A stretch of DNA of 64,000 bases from Protaetiibacter mangrovi (GTDB lineage: Bacteria > Actinomycetota > Actinomycetes > Actinomycetales > Microbacteriaceae): the NCBI RefSeq assembly GCF_024752305.1, contig NZ_JANTHX010000005.1, forward strand, positions 275,050-339,049, written 5' to 3'. The first letter of the stretch is position 1; each line of letters begins with the position of its first letter. The position numbers were made by a program, and so were the translations under genes. Positions 17,199 through 26,217 of the stretch are shown piece after piece. The notes under the pieces are model-generated. The model made no database searches, was not told the origin of the DNA, and saw only the letters and a list, made by a program, of their open reading frames with translations.

Positions 17199-17468
17199 TC
17201 AGCGCCGCTTGTCCTTCTGACGCACCCGCAGCCCCGCCTCCTGCAGACGGCGCAGCAGCTCGCGTCCGGTGACCGCCTCGGCGCCGAGCGCGAGCAGCTG
17301 CTCGCGGCGCCCGAGCGGGTAGTCGTAGTGGTCGTGGTCGAATCCGCGCTCCGGGATGCCGGCGCGGCGCGCGAAGGCGTGCAGCTCCTCGAGTGAGGTG
17401 TCGGAGACCAGGTGTCCCCAGACGGTGCCGTGATTCGGCCAGATAGGCTCGTCGATCAGCACCGCCAT
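17199..17468 (-). CDS. DUF4031 domain protein
   Basis: 89 aa, basic C-terminus (RVRQKDKRR). The N-terminus MAVLIDEPIWPNHGTVWGHL with VSDTSLEELHAFARRAG and FDHDHYDYP matches the actinobacterial DUF4031 family, small proteins of unknown function rich in His and Asp. The start at 17468 is fixed by the conserved MAVLIDEP start. It ends back-to-back with rne, with no intergenic base. Confidence 0.85.
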   Translation of the reverse strand: MAVLIDEPIWPNHGTVWGHLVSDTSLEELHAFARRAGIPERGFDHDHYDYPLGRREQLLALGAEAVTGRELLRRLQEAGLRVRQKDKRR

Positions 17469-17978
17469 GTCGCGATCATAGGAGCAGCCGCGTCGTCGTC
17501 GCCCGCCGTCGCCCCGAAGGGCCCCATCCGTCCCGCGCTGATCACCGCCGGTGTCGTCGCCGTCGCGCTCGTGCTCATCGAGATCGTGAACATCCTGTTC
17601 GGGCAGCTGCCGTGGCAGTTCTTCTACGGCGGCAACCCGGCCGACACGATCACCGGGCTCGGCTGGTCGCTGTTCGGATTCGTGCTGCCGTTCGCGGTCG
17701 GCGTCTGGCTCTCGCTCTGGCTGATCCTCCCCGTCGTTCCGGGTCAGCGGCTCGTCACGGTGCTCATCCGGGCGGTCGTCGCCTCGACGGCGGGCGCGGT
17801 GCTCGCCTTCCTGCTGGGGATCCTCATCCGTCTCGTGCAGTCGGGATTCCAGGACTTCGTGCAGCAGCTCGTCGGCAACCTGTTCGGCATCGTCTCGACC
17901 GCCGTCGTGAACGCGCCGCTCGTCGCCCTGGTGCTCGTGATCCAGCACCTCGTGCTCGCCGCGGGTCGCCGCGCCTGA
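17412..17978 (+). CDS. Small four-helix membrane protein, paralog A
   Basis: Up to 188 aa with four hydrophobic segments after a short N-terminus: ALITAGVVAVALVLIEIVNI, then WSLFGFVLPFAVGVWLSLWL, then a segment beginning PGQRLVTVLIRAVVASTAGA, and a final helix. The start is uncertain. GTG 17412 and GTG 17430 are in frame but both lie inside the divergent DUF4031 gene, and no better codon exists before the first helix. It is clearly related to the next gene (PGQRLVTVLIRAVVAS here, PGERIRMVLARALVAA there). Function unknown. Confidence 0.7.
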   Translation: MSPDGAVIRPDRLVDQHRHVAIIGAAASSSPAVAPKGPIRPALITAGVVAVALVLIEIVNILFGQLPWQFFYGGNPADTITGLGWSLFGFVLPFAVGVWLSLWLILPVVPGQRLVTVLIRAVVASTAGAVLAFLLGILIRLVQSGFQDFVQQLVGNLFGIVSTAVVNAPLVALVLVIQHLVLAAGRRA

Positions 17979-17984
17979 GTGCTG

Positions 17985-18021
17985 CTCCCGAATCAAGGAG
18001 TCCGGCAACCCGAATCAAGGA
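17985..18021 (-). repeat. CTCCTTGATTCGGG repeat, inverted copy 1
   Basis: Read on the minus strand: TCCTTGATTCGGGTTGC followed by CGGACTCCTTGATTCGGGAG. It is 35 of 37 identical to the plus-strand copy at 18078-18114, so the two form a large inverted repeat around 56 nt of unique DNA, directly between two paralogous membrane protein genes. Confidence 0.85.
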
Positions 18022-18077
18022 ACGCGGTCCGGATTCCGGCGACATCCGCCCCACGGGTTGACTCTGCTCACACCGAC

Positions 18078-18114
18078 TCCTTGACTTGGGTTGCCGGACT
18101 CCTTGATTCGGGAG
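18078..18114 (+). repeat. CTCCTTGATTCGGG repeat, inverted copy 2
   Basis: Plus-strand partner of 17985-18021, ending 28 bases before the start of the second paralog. It has TTGACTTGGG in place of TTGATTCGGG in its first half. A third, diverged copy is at 9972-10010. Confidence 0.85.
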
Positions 18115-18142
18115 CCGGACGCATCGGCACGAGGGAGTCGCC

Positions 18143-18637
18143 ATGACCGAGACCACCACCACCCCGTCGGCACCCGTGGAGACCGCCGCCCGGGATCCGC
18201 GGCGGGCGCTCGTCGTCGCGGCCCTCGTCGCGGGCGTGCTCCTACTCGAAGTCGTGGTCGGGTTCCTCGAGTCGTGGGCGTTCTCGTCGCAGAATGTGCT
18301 GTTCACGACGGGCGTGCTGCTGCCCCGACTGCTCGTCGGGATCCTGCCCCAGACGCTCGGGGTGTTCCTCGTGTTGTGGGCGTGGCCGGCGCGCCCGGGG
18401 GAGCGGATCCGGATGGTGCTGGCCCGCGCGCTCGTCGCCGCGTTCGCGGGGTGCCTGGCCTCCGTGCTGGCGGGGATCGTGTACCAGGTCGTGAGCTACG
18501 GGGTCGCGTTCTCGGACCTCGGCGCCCTGCCGTACGCCCCCTTCGGCGGGTTCGTCACCTCGGTCGTGGCCCTGGCCCCGGTGGTCATGCTCGCGGCGCT
18601 CCTGCAGTGGGCGATCGGGCGCGGCGCGCGGGTCTGA
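18143..18637 (+). CDS. Small four-helix membrane protein, paralog B
   Basis: 164 aa, ATG preceded by GAGGGAG. Four hydrophobic segments: residues 21-43, 56-80 (LLPRLLVGILPQTLGVFLVL), 90-116 and 134-158. The PGERIRMVLARALVAAFAG stretch aligns with PGQRLVTVLIRAVVASTAG of the upstream gene, and total length and helix spacing agree, so the two are tandem paralogs. No family name is recognised. Confidence 0.82.
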   Translation: MTETTTTPSAPVETAARDPRRALVVAALVAGVLLLEVVVGFLESWAFSSQNVLFTTGVLLPRLLVGILPQTLGVFLVLWAWPARPGERIRMVLARALVAAFAGCLASVLAGIVYQVVSYGVAFSDLGALPYAPFGGFVTSVVALAPVVMLAALLQWAIGRGARV

Positions 18638-18644
18638 ACGCCTT

Positions 18645-18673
18645 TTGCGGGAACGGCCCGCGTCGGCTATTCT
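18645..18673 (+). promoter_or_regulatory. rplU-rpmA promoter
   Basis: TTGCGG (18645-18650), a 17-nt spacer and TATTCT (18668-18673) make a plausible sigma-70 promoter, about 100 bases upstream of the rplU start. Confidence 0.6.
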
Positions 18674-18682
18674 TGACCCTTG

Positions 18683-18777
18683 GTGTCTGCGCCGTAGGGC
18701 GCGAATCTCGATGCCGTGCGTCCTCAGGGCGCGAGCCCTCCGGGGCACAGACTTCCATCCATACGTAAGGAACTCCC
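18683..18777 (+). ncRNA. Structured rplU leader
   Basis: GTCTG (18685-18689) can pair with CAGAC (18748-18752) to enclose two perfect 5-bp hairpins: GCGCC-GTAG-GGCGC (18689-18702) and AGGGC-GCGA-GCCCT (18726-18739, a GNRA-type loop). The ribosome binding site TAAGGA follows. This looks like an r-protein autoregulatory leader. L21 leaders are known in Firmicutes, but I cannot assign this one to a named family. Confidence 0.5.
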
Positions 18778-19086
18778 GTGGTTTACGCAGTTGTGCGCGC
18801 CGGTGGTCGGCAGGAGAAGGTCGAGGTGGGCTCGATCGTCGTGCTCGATCGCCTGAAGGCCGAGCAGGGCGGCAAGGTCGAGCTCACCCCCGTTCTCTTC
18901 GTCGACGGTGACACGATCACGCACGACGAGAAGGCCCTCGCGAAGGTCAAGGTGACCGCCGAGGTCATCGGCCACGAGCGCGGCAAGAAGATCGTCATCC
19001 AGAAGTTCAAGAACAAGACCGGCTACAAGAAGCGCCAGGGCCACCGCTCGGAGCTCACCCGCGTCAAGATCACCGGCATCAAGTAA
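18778..19086 (+). CDS. rplU: 50S ribosomal protein L21
   Basis: 102 aa from a GTG start with TAAGGA 7 bases upstream. [19 protein letters not shown], then [21 protein letters not shown], then [20 protein letters not shown] are the L21 signatures. L21 binds 23S rRNA in the large subunit. It is followed 15 nt later by rpmA, the universal partner. Confidence 0.98.
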   Translation: MVYAVVRAGGRQEKVEVGSIVVLDRLKAEQGGKVELTPVLFVDGDTITHDEKALAKVKVTAEVIGHERGKKIVIQKFKNKTGYKKRQGHRSELTRVKITGIK

Positions 19087-19101
19087 GCAGGGGCTGAAGA
19101 C

Positions 19102-19356
19102 ATGGCACACAAGAAGGGCGCATCGTCCACCCGCAACGGTCGCGACTCGAACGCGCAGCGCCTCGGCGTCAAGCGCTTCGGCGGTCAGGTCGTCAAGGCC
19201 GGCGAGATCATCGTCCGCCAGCGCGGCACCCACTTCCACCCCGGCGTGAACGTCGGCCGTGGTGGCGACGACACCCTGTTCGCCCTCGAGGCGGGCTCGG
19301 TCGAGTTCGGCACCAAGGGCGGCCGCAAGGTCGTCAACATCGTCACCCCGGCGTAG
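19102..19356 (+). CDS. rpmA: 50S ribosomal protein L27
   Basis: 84 aa. Begins [20 protein letters not shown], the basic tail that reaches the peptidyl-transferase centre, then [20 protein letters not shown] and GTHFHPG. There is no Firmicutes-type cleaved extension. Confidence 0.98.
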   Translation: MAHKKGASSTRNGRDSNAQRLGVKRFGGQVVKAGEIIVRQRGTHFHPGVNVGRGGDDTLFALEAGSVEFGTKGGRKVVNIVTPA

Positions 19357-19380
19357 TCGCCCGGCGACGTAGCTTTTTCG

Positions 19381-19415
19381 CGAAGGGCGGGCTGAGGCTC
19401 GCCCTTCGTCGTTTG
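19381..19415 (+). terminator. Rho-independent-like terminator after rpmA
   Basis: A perfect 9-bp stem, CGAAGGGCG (19381-19389) with CGCCCTTCG (19400-19408), with a 10-nt loop, followed by the weak T-run TCGTTTG. Typical of actinobacterial hairpin terminators. It separates rplU-rpmA from obgE. Confidence 0.75.
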
Positions 19416-19447
19416 TACCGACCGACCACACAGATCAGGAGCAGCGG

Positions 19448-20995
19448 ATGGCGACCTTCGTCGACCAGGTCACCCTGCACCTGCGCGCGGGCCACGGCGG
19501 CCACGGATGCGTCTCGGTGCGCCGCGAGAAGTTCAAGCCGCTCGCCGGTCCCGACGGCGGCAACGGCGGCCACGGCGGCGACATCGTGCTGGTCGCCGAC
19601 CCGCAGGTCACCACCCTGCTGAACTACCACCGCGCCCCGCACCGCGTCAGCGGCAACGGCGGCCCCGGCATGGGCGACCACCGCTCGGGCTACCAGGGCG
19701 AGGAGCTCGTGCTGCCGGTGCCGGTCGGCACGGTCGTCTCCGACCCCGACGGCACCCAGCTCGTCGACCTCGTCGAGCCGGGCATGCGCTTCATCGTGGC
19801 CGACGGCGGTCAGGGCGGGCTCGGCAACGCGGCGCTCGCCACCACCAAGCGCAAGGCGCCCGGCTTCGCGCTGCTCGGAACCCAGGGCTTCGAGGGCGAT
19901 GTCGTGCTCGAGCTGAAGACGGTCGCGGATGTCGCGCTCGTCGGCTACCCGAGCGCCGGCAAGTCGAGCCTCATCGCCGCGCTCTCGGCCGCGAAGCCGA
20001 AGATCGCCGACTACCCCTTCACGACCCTGCACCCGAACCTCGGCGTCGTCGAGGCGGGCGAGGTCCGCTACACGATCGCGGATGTGCCGGGTCTCATCGA
20101 GGGCGCGAGCGAGGGCAAGGGGCTGGGCCTCGAGTTCCTGCGGCACGTGGAGCGCTGCACGGCCCTGCTGCACGTGCTCGACTGCGCCACCCTCGAGCCC
20201 GGCCGCGACCCGATCTCCGACCTCGACGTGATCCTCGGCGAGCTGGCCGCGTATCCGGTGCCCGAGGGGCAGACGCCGCTGCTCGAGCGTCCGCAGCTCA
20301 TCGCCCTCAACAAGGTCGACGTGCCCGACGGTCAGGAGCTGGCCGACTTCGTGCGCCCCGAGCTCGAGCAGCGCGGCTACCGCGTGTTCGAGGTGTCGGC
20401 GGTCAGCCATGGCGGGCTGCGCCAACTCTCGTTCGCGCTCGCCGAGCTGGTCGAGGCCGACCGTGCCGCGAAGGCCCAGACGCCGCCGCCCGCGCGCATC
20501 GTCATCCGTCCGAAGGCCGTGAACGAGGTCGAGTTCGAGGTGAAGGTAGAGGGCGGCACCGAGACCACCTACCGCGTCGTCGGCGCGAAGCCCGAGCGCT
20601 GGGTCGAGCAGACCGACTTCACCAACGACGAGGCCGTCGGCTACCTCGCCGACCGGCTCGCGAAGCTCGGCGTCGAGGAGCAGCTGTTCGAGAAGGGCGC
20701 CGTGCCCGGCTCCACCGTCGTGATCGGCGAGATGGTGTTCGACTGGGAGCCCACGCTCACCTCGACCGCCGAGCTCATCACCTCGCCGCGCGGCACCGAC
20801 GCGCGCCTCGACGAGAACCAGCGCGCCACCCGTGCGGAGCGGCGCGAGCGCTACCACGAGCGGATGGACGCCAAGGCCGCCGCGCGCGCCGAGCTCGACG
20901 CCGAGCGCGAGGCCGGCCTGTGGGCCGACGACGAGGACGACGAGCCGTTCGACGACGGCGACGTCGAGGTGTTCGGGCCGGGGGAGGGCCGATGA
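19448..20995 (+). CDS. obgE: GTPase Obg (ribosome assembly)
   Basis: 515 aa. Gly-rich Obg fold (residues 1-158, with repeated GGNGGHGGD and GGQGGLGN motifs), G domain with P-loop GYPSAGKSS, switch [14 protein letters not shown] and a SAVS G5 motif, then the OCT domain (about 350-430), then an acidic/basic C-terminal tail ([12 protein letters not shown]). Acts in 50S maturation and stress control. It overlaps proB by ATGA. Confidence 0.97.
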   Translation: MATFVDQVTLHLRAGHGGHGCVSVRREKFKPLAGPDGGNGGHGGDIVLVADPQVTTLLNYHRAPHRVSGNGGPGMGDHRSGYQGEELVLPVPVGTVVSDPDGTQLVDLVEPGMRFIVADGGQGGLGNAALATTKRKAPGFALLGTQGFEGDVVLELKTVADVALVGYPSAGKSSLIAALSAAKPKIADYPFTTLHPNLGVVEAGEVRYTIADVPGLIEGASEGKGLGLEFLRHVERCTALLHVLDCATLEPGRDPISDLDVILGELAAYPVPEGQTPLLERPQLIALNKVDVPDGQELADFVRPELEQRGYRVFEVSAVSHGGLRQLSFALAELVEADRAAKAQTPPPARIVIRPKAVNEVEFEVKVEGGTETTYRVVGAKPERWVEQTDFTNDEAVGYLADRLAKLGVEEQLFEKGAVPGSTVVIGEMVFDWEPTLTSTAELITSPRGTDARLDENQRATRAERRERYHERMDAKAAARAELDAEREAGLWADDEDDEPFDDGDVEVFGPGEGR

Positions 20996-21786
20996 GTCCC
21001 GAGGCGCTGCGCGGGGCGATCGCGGATGCGAAGCGCATCGTCGTGAAGGTCGGCTCGAGCTCCATCTCGGGCGCGAACGTCGGCCAGATCGAACCGCTCG
21101 TCGACGCCCTCGCGGCAGCCCACGAGCGCGGCGCGGAGGTCGTGCTGGTGTCGTCGGGCGCCATCGCGAGCGGCATGCCGTACCTGCGCCTCGACTCCCG
21201 CCCCACCGATCTGGCGACCCAGCAGGCCGCGGCCGCCGTCGGGCAGAACCTGCTCATCTACCGCTACCAGGAGTCGCTGCGCCGCTACGCGATCGTCGCG
21301 GGGCAGGTGCTGCTCACCGCCGGCGACCTGGAGAACCCGACGCACCGCGGCAACGCCCAGCGCGCCATCGAGCGGCTGCTCGACCTGCGGATCCTGCCGA
21401 TCGTCAACGAGAACGACACGGTCGCGACCCACGAGATCCGCTTCGGCGACAACGACCGGCTCGCCGCGCTCGTCTCCGAGCTCATCGACGCCGACCTGCT
21501 CGTGCTGCTCTCCGACGTCGACGCGCTCTACACCCGGCCGCCGCAGGAGCCGGGGGCGCGGGCGATCGACTTCGTGGCGTTCGACGACGACCTCGCGGGG
21601 GTCGAGCTCGGCGACATCGGCGCGGCAGGCGTCGGCACCGGGGGTGCGGGCACCAAGATCGCGGCCGCGAAGCTCGCCGCCGCCTCCGGCACGGCCGTGC
21701 TGCTCGCGTCGACCGCGAACGTCGCCGACGCCCTCTCGGGCGCCGAGACCGGCACCTGGTTCGAGCCCGCGCCCGCCGCTGATTGA
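20992..21786 (+). CDS. proB: Glutamate 5-kinase (no PUA domain)
   Basis: 264 aa amino-acid-kinase fold: [48 protein letters not shown] and the [20 protein letters not shown] loop. It makes gamma-glutamyl phosphate, the first step of proline synthesis, with proA next door. At 264 aa it ends where the kinase domain ends, so the C-terminal PUA domain of many bacterial enzymes is absent. The last codons (GCT GAT TGA) are part of a dispersed repeat at 21778-21818, which therefore supplies the stop. Confidence 0.95.
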   Translation: MSPEALRGAIADAKRIVVKVGSSSISGANVGQIEPLVDALAAAHERGAEVVLVSSGAIASGMPYLRLDSRPTDLATQQAAAAVGQNLLIYRYQESLRRYAIVAGQVLLTAGDLENPTHRGNAQRAIERLLDLRILPIVNENDTVATHEIRFGDNDRLAALVSELIDADLLVLLSDVDALYTRPPQEPGARAIDFVAFDDDLAGVELGDIGAAGVGTGGAGTKIAAAKLAAASGTAVLLASTANVADALSGAETGTWFEPAPAAD

Positions 21787-21818
21787 GTAGCGGCCGCAGG
21801 CCGCGTGTCGAAATCAGC
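21778..21818 (+). repeat. GATTGAGTAG/GTGTCGAAATC repeat supplying the proB stop
   Basis: The ends are GCTGATT and AATCAGC (perfect inverted arms). The interior is GAGTAGC, then a GGCCGC/GCGGCC-type core, then GTGTCGAA. The TGA of GATTGAG is the proB stop. The proA -10 (TAGACT) follows 5 bases later. Confidence 0.9.
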
Positions 21819-21823
21819 CTCGC

Positions 21824-21829
21824 TAGACT
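21824..21829 (+). promoter_or_regulatory. -10 element of proA (leaderless)
   Basis: TAGACT ends exactly 6 nt before the proA ATG. The same hexamer with the same spacing precedes the gene at 23121, so transcription is expected to start at or next to the ATG. Confidence 0.6.
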
Positions 21830-21835
21830 CGGCAC

Positions 21836-23101
21836 ATGTCGGAGACCGCAACCGCGCTCAGCCTCGACGACAAGCTGACCGCCGCCCGCACCGCCTCGAT
21901 CGCGCTCGCGCAGGCGTCCACCGCCCGCAAGAACGCGGGGCTCGAGGCCATCGCCGTCGCCGTCGCGTCCGGTGCCGAGCGCATCCTGCCCGCCAACGAG
22001 CTCGACCTCGCCAACGGCCGCGAGAACGGCTTGTCGCAGGGCCTGCAGGATCGCCTGCGCCTCGACGAGCAGCGTCTCGCGGGCCTCGCGGCCGCCACCC
22101 GCGACATCATCGCCCTGCCCGACCCGATCGGCACCGTGCTGCGCGGGTCGACGCTGCCGAACGGACTGCAGCTCACCCAGGTGCGCGTGCCGTTCGGCGT
22201 CGTCGGCGCGATCTACGAGGCGCGCCCCAACGTCACCATCGACATCGCCGCCCTCGCCCTCAAGTCGGGCAACGCCGTCGTGCTGCGCGGCGGTTCCGCC
22301 GCCGAGAACACCAACCGCGTGCTCGTCGAGCTCATCCAGGGCGCCCTCGCCTCGGTGGGCCTCCCCGCCGACGCGGTGCAGACGATCGACGAGTTCGGCC
22401 GCGACGGCGCCACGCAGCTCATGCAGGCGCGGGCCCAGGTCGACGTGCTCATCCCGCGCGGCTCCGCCAACCTCATCGACACGGTGGTGCGCGAGTCGAA
22501 GGTGCCCGTGATCGAGACGGGCGCCGGTGTGGTGCACCTGTTCCTCGACAAGACGGCCGACGAGCGGATGGCGACCGAGATCGCCGTGAACTCCAAGGTG
22601 CAGCGCCCGAGCGTCTGCAACGCCCTCGAGACGCTCCTCGTCGACGCGGAGGCCGCGGAGCGCCTGCTGCCGCCCGTGCTCGCCGCGCTCCACGACAACG
22701 GGGTCACGATCCACGGCGACGAGCGCACCCGCGCCCTGTACCCGGATGCGGTCCCCACCACCGACGACGACTGGGCGACCGAGCACATGAGCCTCGACCT
22801 CTCCGTCAAGGTGGTCGACGACCTCGACGACGCGCTCGCCCACATCCGCCGCTATTCGACCCACCACACCGAGTCGATCGTCACGAACGACATGGCGACG
22901 GCGAACCGCTTCCTCGCCGAGGTCGACTCGGCGGTCGTCATGGTGAACGCCTCGACGCGGTTCACCGACGGCGGCGAGTTCGGCTTCGGAGCCGAGGTCG
23001 GCATCTCGACCCAGAAGCTCCACGCGCGCGGCCCGATGGGCCTGCCCGAGCTGACGAGCACGAAGTGGATCGTGCGCGGCGAGGGCCAGACGCGCGGCTG
23101 A
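21836..23101 (+). CDS. proA: Glutamate-5-semialdehyde dehydrogenase
   Basis: 421 aa NADPH-dependent reductase of gamma-glutamyl phosphate, the second step of proline synthesis. VVGAIYEARPNVTIDIAAL, GNAVVLRGGSAAENTN and RPSVCNALETLLVD with catalytic C261 are diagnostic, as is the C-terminal EFGFGAEVGISTQKLHARGP. The ATG at 21836 is supported by a -10 hexamer 6 nt upstream. Confidence 0.97.
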   Translation: MSETATALSLDDKLTAARTASIALAQASTARKNAGLEAIAVAVASGAERILPANELDLANGRENGLSQGLQDRLRLDEQRLAGLAAATRDIIALPDPIGTVLRGSTLPNGLQLTQVRVPFGVVGAIYEARPNVTIDIAALALKSGNAVVLRGGSAAENTNRVLVELIQGALASVGLPADAVQTIDEFGRDGATQLMQARAQVDVLIPRGSANLIDTVVRESKVPVIETGAGVVHLFLDKTADERMATEIAVNSKVQRPSVCNALETLLVDAEAAERLLPPVLAALHDNGVTIHGDERTRALYPDAVPTTDDDWATEHMSLDLSVKVVDDLDDALAHIRRYSTHHTESIVTNDMATANRFLAEVDSAVVMVNASTRFTDGGEFGFGAEVGISTQKLHARGPMGLPELTSTKWIVRGEGQTRG

Positions 23102-23120
23102 CCTCCACTAGACTCGTCCC

Positions 23121-23324
23121 ATGCTCAGCACGCTCCTGGTCGCGATCGCCGAAGAAGAGCCCGCCCCGCTCATCGCCCCGCCGTGGGTGTTCGCGCTCAT
23201 CGCCGCCGCCGTCTTCATCGTGCTGGCCTTCGTCACCTACAGCTACCGCGACGTCTCGAACCGCCACGCCGACAAGGTGGCCGCTCATGACGACGCCCAC
23301 GGACACGGTGGCGGCCACCACTAG
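23121..23324 (+). CDS. Small single-pass membrane protein with His-rich tail
   Basis: 67 aa: a short N-terminus, one transmembrane helix (PPWVFALIAAAVFIVLAFVTY, about residues 20-40) and a charged tail ending in AHDDAHGHGGGHH. The His/Gly/Asp tail could bind a metal, but this is inference. TAGACT 6 nt before the ATG predicts a leaderless transcript. Small proteins of this type sit next to nadD in related actinobacteria (from memory). Function unknown. Confidence 0.75.
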   Translation: MLSTLLVAIAEEEPAPLIAPPWVFALIAAAVFIVLAFVTYSYRDVSNRHADKVAAHDDAHGHGGGHH

Positions 23325-23333
23325 GCTCGCTCC

Positions 23334-23936
23334 GTGAGCGAAGGAGCCGCGCGCCGTCCCCGGATCGGCGTCATGGGCGGAACCTTCGACCCCGTGCACC
23401 ACGGCCACCTGGTCGCGGCGAGCGAGGTGCAGCAGACCTTCGACCTCGACGAGGTGGTCTTCGTGCCGACCGGGCAGCCGTGGATGAAGTCCGCGGTGAG
23501 TCCCGCCGAGCACCGCTACCTGATGACGGTCATCGCGACCGCATCCAATCCGCGGTTCACGGTGAGCCGCGTCGACATCGATCGCGACGGCCCGACCTAC
23601 ACGATCGACACCCTGCGGGACCTCCGCACGCAGCGTCCGGACGCGGAGCTGTTCTTCATCACGGGCGCCGATGCGGTGGCCCAGATCGTGCAGTGGAAGG
23701 ACGTCGACGAGCTCTGGGAGCTCGCCCAGTTCGTCGCCGTGTCGCGACCGGGGCACGCCCTCGACATTCGCGGATTGCCGGAGGCTGGCGTAAGCTCGTT
23801 GGAAGTGCCCGCTCTGGCGATCTCCTCGACGGAGTGCCGTGAGCGAGTGGCCCGGGGTTACCCGGTGTGGTACTTGGTCCCCGACGGTGTTGTGCAGTAC
23901 ATCTCCAAGCACCACCTGTATCGGAGTACGACATGA
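23334..23936 (+). CDS. nadD: Nicotinate-nucleotide adenylyltransferase
   Basis: 200 aa. The nucleotidyltransferase motif [12 protein letters not shown] (from residue 15), [31 protein letters not shown] and the C-terminal [20 protein letters not shown] are all conserved. It converts NaMN to NaAD in NAD synthesis. GTG start at 23334; the stop overlaps the next ATG. nadD, then a spacer gene, then rsfS is a common bacterial order. Confidence 0.96.
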   Translation: MSEGAARRPRIGVMGGTFDPVHHGHLVAASEVQQTFDLDEVVFVPTGQPWMKSAVSPAEHRYLMTVIATASNPRFTVSRVDIDRDGPTYTIDTLRDLRTQRPDAELFFITGADAVAQIVQWKDVDELWELAQFVAVSRPGHALDIRGLPEAGVSSLEVPALAISSTECRERVARGYPVWYLVPDGVVQYISKHHLYRSTT

Positions 23937-25810
23937 CGACCTACCAGGATCAGCCGTTGTCGCGGCGCGAGATCCGGGAGCGCGAGGCCGAAGCCGCCCG
24001 CGCCGCCCAGGCCGCCGCATCCGGAGACGGCGCGGCGGGAACCGTGCCGCCGGCGACCCCGGATGCAACCCCCGAGCCCCTGAACTACGTCACCCAGGGC
24101 CGCACCCCGCTGCCGCAGTACGACGCGCCGGTCGCCCAGCCCACCACCCCGCCCGCGACCGCCGAGGAGGCCGACGCGGGGTACCGCTACCGCGACTTCA
24201 GCCCGGAGGGCCGTCGCGCCGCCCGCCAGGGCTGGCAGCCGCCCACCGAGTCGAGCGACCTCGACTACCGCACGCAGAACCGCGTCGAGCAGCAGTCGTC
24301 CGCGCCGCCCGCGTACTCGCCGGTCGCGCCCGCGACACCGTCTGCGGCGCCGGCCTACCCGACCGCGTCGCCCGCTGTTCCGCAGGGCGACGTCGAGGGC
24401 ACGATGAGCCGCCGTGAGCTGCGGGCCATGCGCGAGGCGCAGGACCGCGCCGCCGGCATCGTGCCGGTCTCCGACGAGCCCGCCCAGCCCTCCGGGGCGC
24501 CCGTCTACCCGACGGCCGCCCCGTCGGCTCCGTTCGCCTCGGCGGCTCCCGCAGCCCCTGCGCCTGCCGCGCCTGTGCCCGCGACGCCCGACGCCGCCGC
24601 GCCGCAGCCGTCCGCACAGGTGGACGCCCCGTCGTGGCTCGCCCCGTTCACCGCGGGACCCGTCCCGGCGTCGCCGGAGCCCCAGCCCACCGCCTCGGCC
24701 GCGCCCGCGACGCCGAGTGCCGCTCCCGCGTTCGACGCCCTGCTGGCGCCGGCCCCGCAGCACGACCCGCAGGCGTCCGCTCCGCCCGCCTACCCGCAGG
24801 CCGCCGCGCCCGCGACGCCGCCGAGCCCACCGCCGCTCGTCGAGCCGGAGGAGCCCCGCACGGACGCCCTCGCGAGCCTCGAGGCGCTGTTCCGCGCCCA
24901 GAGCGGTGCGAGCCCCGTCGTCGCCCCCGCGCCCGAGCAGTCCGCCGCGCCCGCCTACGCACCGCCGCAGCCCTCCGCGCAGCCGTCAGCTCCCGCGCAG
25001 CCGTCGGTTCCCGCGCAGCCGCAGCCGACGTTCCCGCCGCCGAGCACCGCGTCCGCTGCCCCCGCCCCGGCGGCACCGCCGTCCGACGCCGTGGTGCCGC
25101 CCCCGTGGGGCGGGCTGACCCCCGGGCAGCCGAGCACCACGGCATCCGCTCCGGCGCAGTACGCCGCGCCGACCCCGCCGGCACCCGCGCAGCCGTCCGC
25201 CCCGGCGCAGTACGCGCCGCCCGCCCAGCCCTCGGTCGCGCCCGTGCCGCCGCAGTCGTCCGCCGCGCCGGTCGCCCCGGCCGCCGCATCCGCGCCTCCC
25301 GTGAGCACCTCGCAGCCGCCGGCGGAGCGCCCGCGCAACCACTGGTCGCGTCAGGCGGAGCTCGACGACGAAGCGCAGCCCGCCACCGGCGCCATCTCGC
25401 GCAGCGTCGGCGGGGGCCCCGCCACCGCGAACGCGCTCGTGCTGCCCGAGATCCCGAACCCCGACATCATCGTGAGCTCGGTCACCAGCACCGGAGACGT
25501 GCTCATGACCGGCTCGATCTCGCTGCCCGCGAGCCTCTCGTCGACGGGTGCGCTGCCGGCGCAGCTCGACGAGGCCGACCTCGACAACCTGCTCGACCCG
25601 GGCGACATGCAGGTCGCCTCGACCGACTCGCAGCCGGTGCGCGCAGTGCGCGCCGTCAGCACCCACACCTCCTCGCGCGAGATCATCGGCACCATCACCC
25701 CGAAGCGCAGCAACCGCGCGCTGACCGTCCTCATCGTCGCCGCGGCCGGTATGGCCGTGGTCGTGGTGACCCTGCTCGTCGTCGCGCTCACCTCCGGTGT
25801 GCTCGGCTAG
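23933..25810 (+). CDS. Pro/Ala-rich protein with a C-terminal transmembrane helix
   Basis: 625 aa, start ATG overlapping the nadD stop. The N-terminal 30 residues and a segment near 155-175 share an SRRE(I/L)R-x-x-REA-x-x-RAA motif. Residues 180-490 are low-complexity Ala/Pro/Gln/Ser, made of loose repeats such as AQPSAPAQ. A folded-looking acidic region (about 500-580) precedes a single helix near the C-terminus ([20 protein letters not shown]), so it is tail-anchored with most of the protein in the cytoplasm, unless the topology is reversed. No family recognised. Confidence 0.75.
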   Translation: MTTYQDQPLSRREIREREAEAARAAQAAASGDGAAGTVPPATPDATPEPLNYVTQGRTPLPQYDAPVAQPTTPPATAEEADAGYRYRDFSPEGRRAARQGWQPPTESSDLDYRTQNRVEQQSSAPPAYSPVAPATPSAAPAYPTASPAVPQGDVEGTMSRRELRAMREAQDRAAGIVPVSDEPAQPSGAPVYPTAAPSAPFASAAPAAPAPAAPVPATPDAAAPQPSAQVDAPSWLAPFTAGPVPASPEPQPTASAAPATPSAAPAFDALLAPAPQHDPQASAPPAYPQAAAPATPPSPPPLVEPEEPRTDALASLEALFRAQSGASPVVAPAPEQSAAPAYAPPQPSAQPSAPAQPSVPAQPQPTFPPPSTASAAPAPAAPPSDAVVPPPWGGLTPGQPSTTASAPAQYAAPTPPAPAQPSAPAQYAPPAQPSVAPVPPQSSAAPVAPAAASAPPVSTSQPPAERPRNHWSRQAELDDEAQPATGAISRSVGGGPATANALVLPEIPNPDIIVSSVTSTGDVLMTGSISLPASLSSTGALPAQLDEADLDNLLDPGDMQVASTDSQPVRAVRAVSTHTSSREIIGTITPKRSNRALTVLIVAAAGMAVVVVTLLVVALTSGVLG

Positions 25811-25839
25811 GCGAACGTGACCTGGAAGAACCCCCCTCT

Positions 25840-26217
25840 GTGACCGCATCCGATCACGCGCGCGAACTCGTGCGCGTCGCCGCCCTCGCCGCCGACGCCA
25901 AGAAGGCGGAGGACCTCGTCGCCCTCGACGTCTCCGGGCCGCTACCCCTCACCGACGCCTTCCTGCTCGCCTCGGGCGACAACGAGCGCAACGTGCTCGC
26001 CATCGCCGGCGCGGTCGAGGATGCGCTGCTCGAGATCGGCGCGAAGCCGATCCGCCGCGAGGGGCGCTCCGAGGGCCGCTGGGTACTGCTCGACTTCGGC
26101 GACCTCGTCGTGCACGTCTTCCACCAGGAGGATCGGCTCTTCTACTCGCTCGAGCGCCTCTGGAAGGACGCGCCCGTGATCCCGCTCGACCTCAGCGCGC
26201 CCGCGACGGCCGACTGA
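25840..26217 (+). CDS. rsfS: Ribosomal silencing factor
   Basis: 125 aa from a GTG at 25840. LVALDVSGPLPLTDAFLLASG, NERNVLAIAGAVEDALLE and GRWVLLDFGDLVVHVFH are the RsfS/Iojap signatures. It binds L14 and blocks subunit joining in stationary phase. It is the last gene of the nadD unit. Its 3' end overlaps the convergent gene at 26192-26755 by 26 bases. Confidence 0.95.
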   Translation: MTASDHARELVRVAALAADAKKAEDLVALDVSGPLPLTDAFLLASGDNERNVLAIAGAVEDALLEIGAKPIRREGRSEGRWVLLDFGDLVVHVFHQEDRLFYSLERLWKDAPVIPLDLSAPATAD

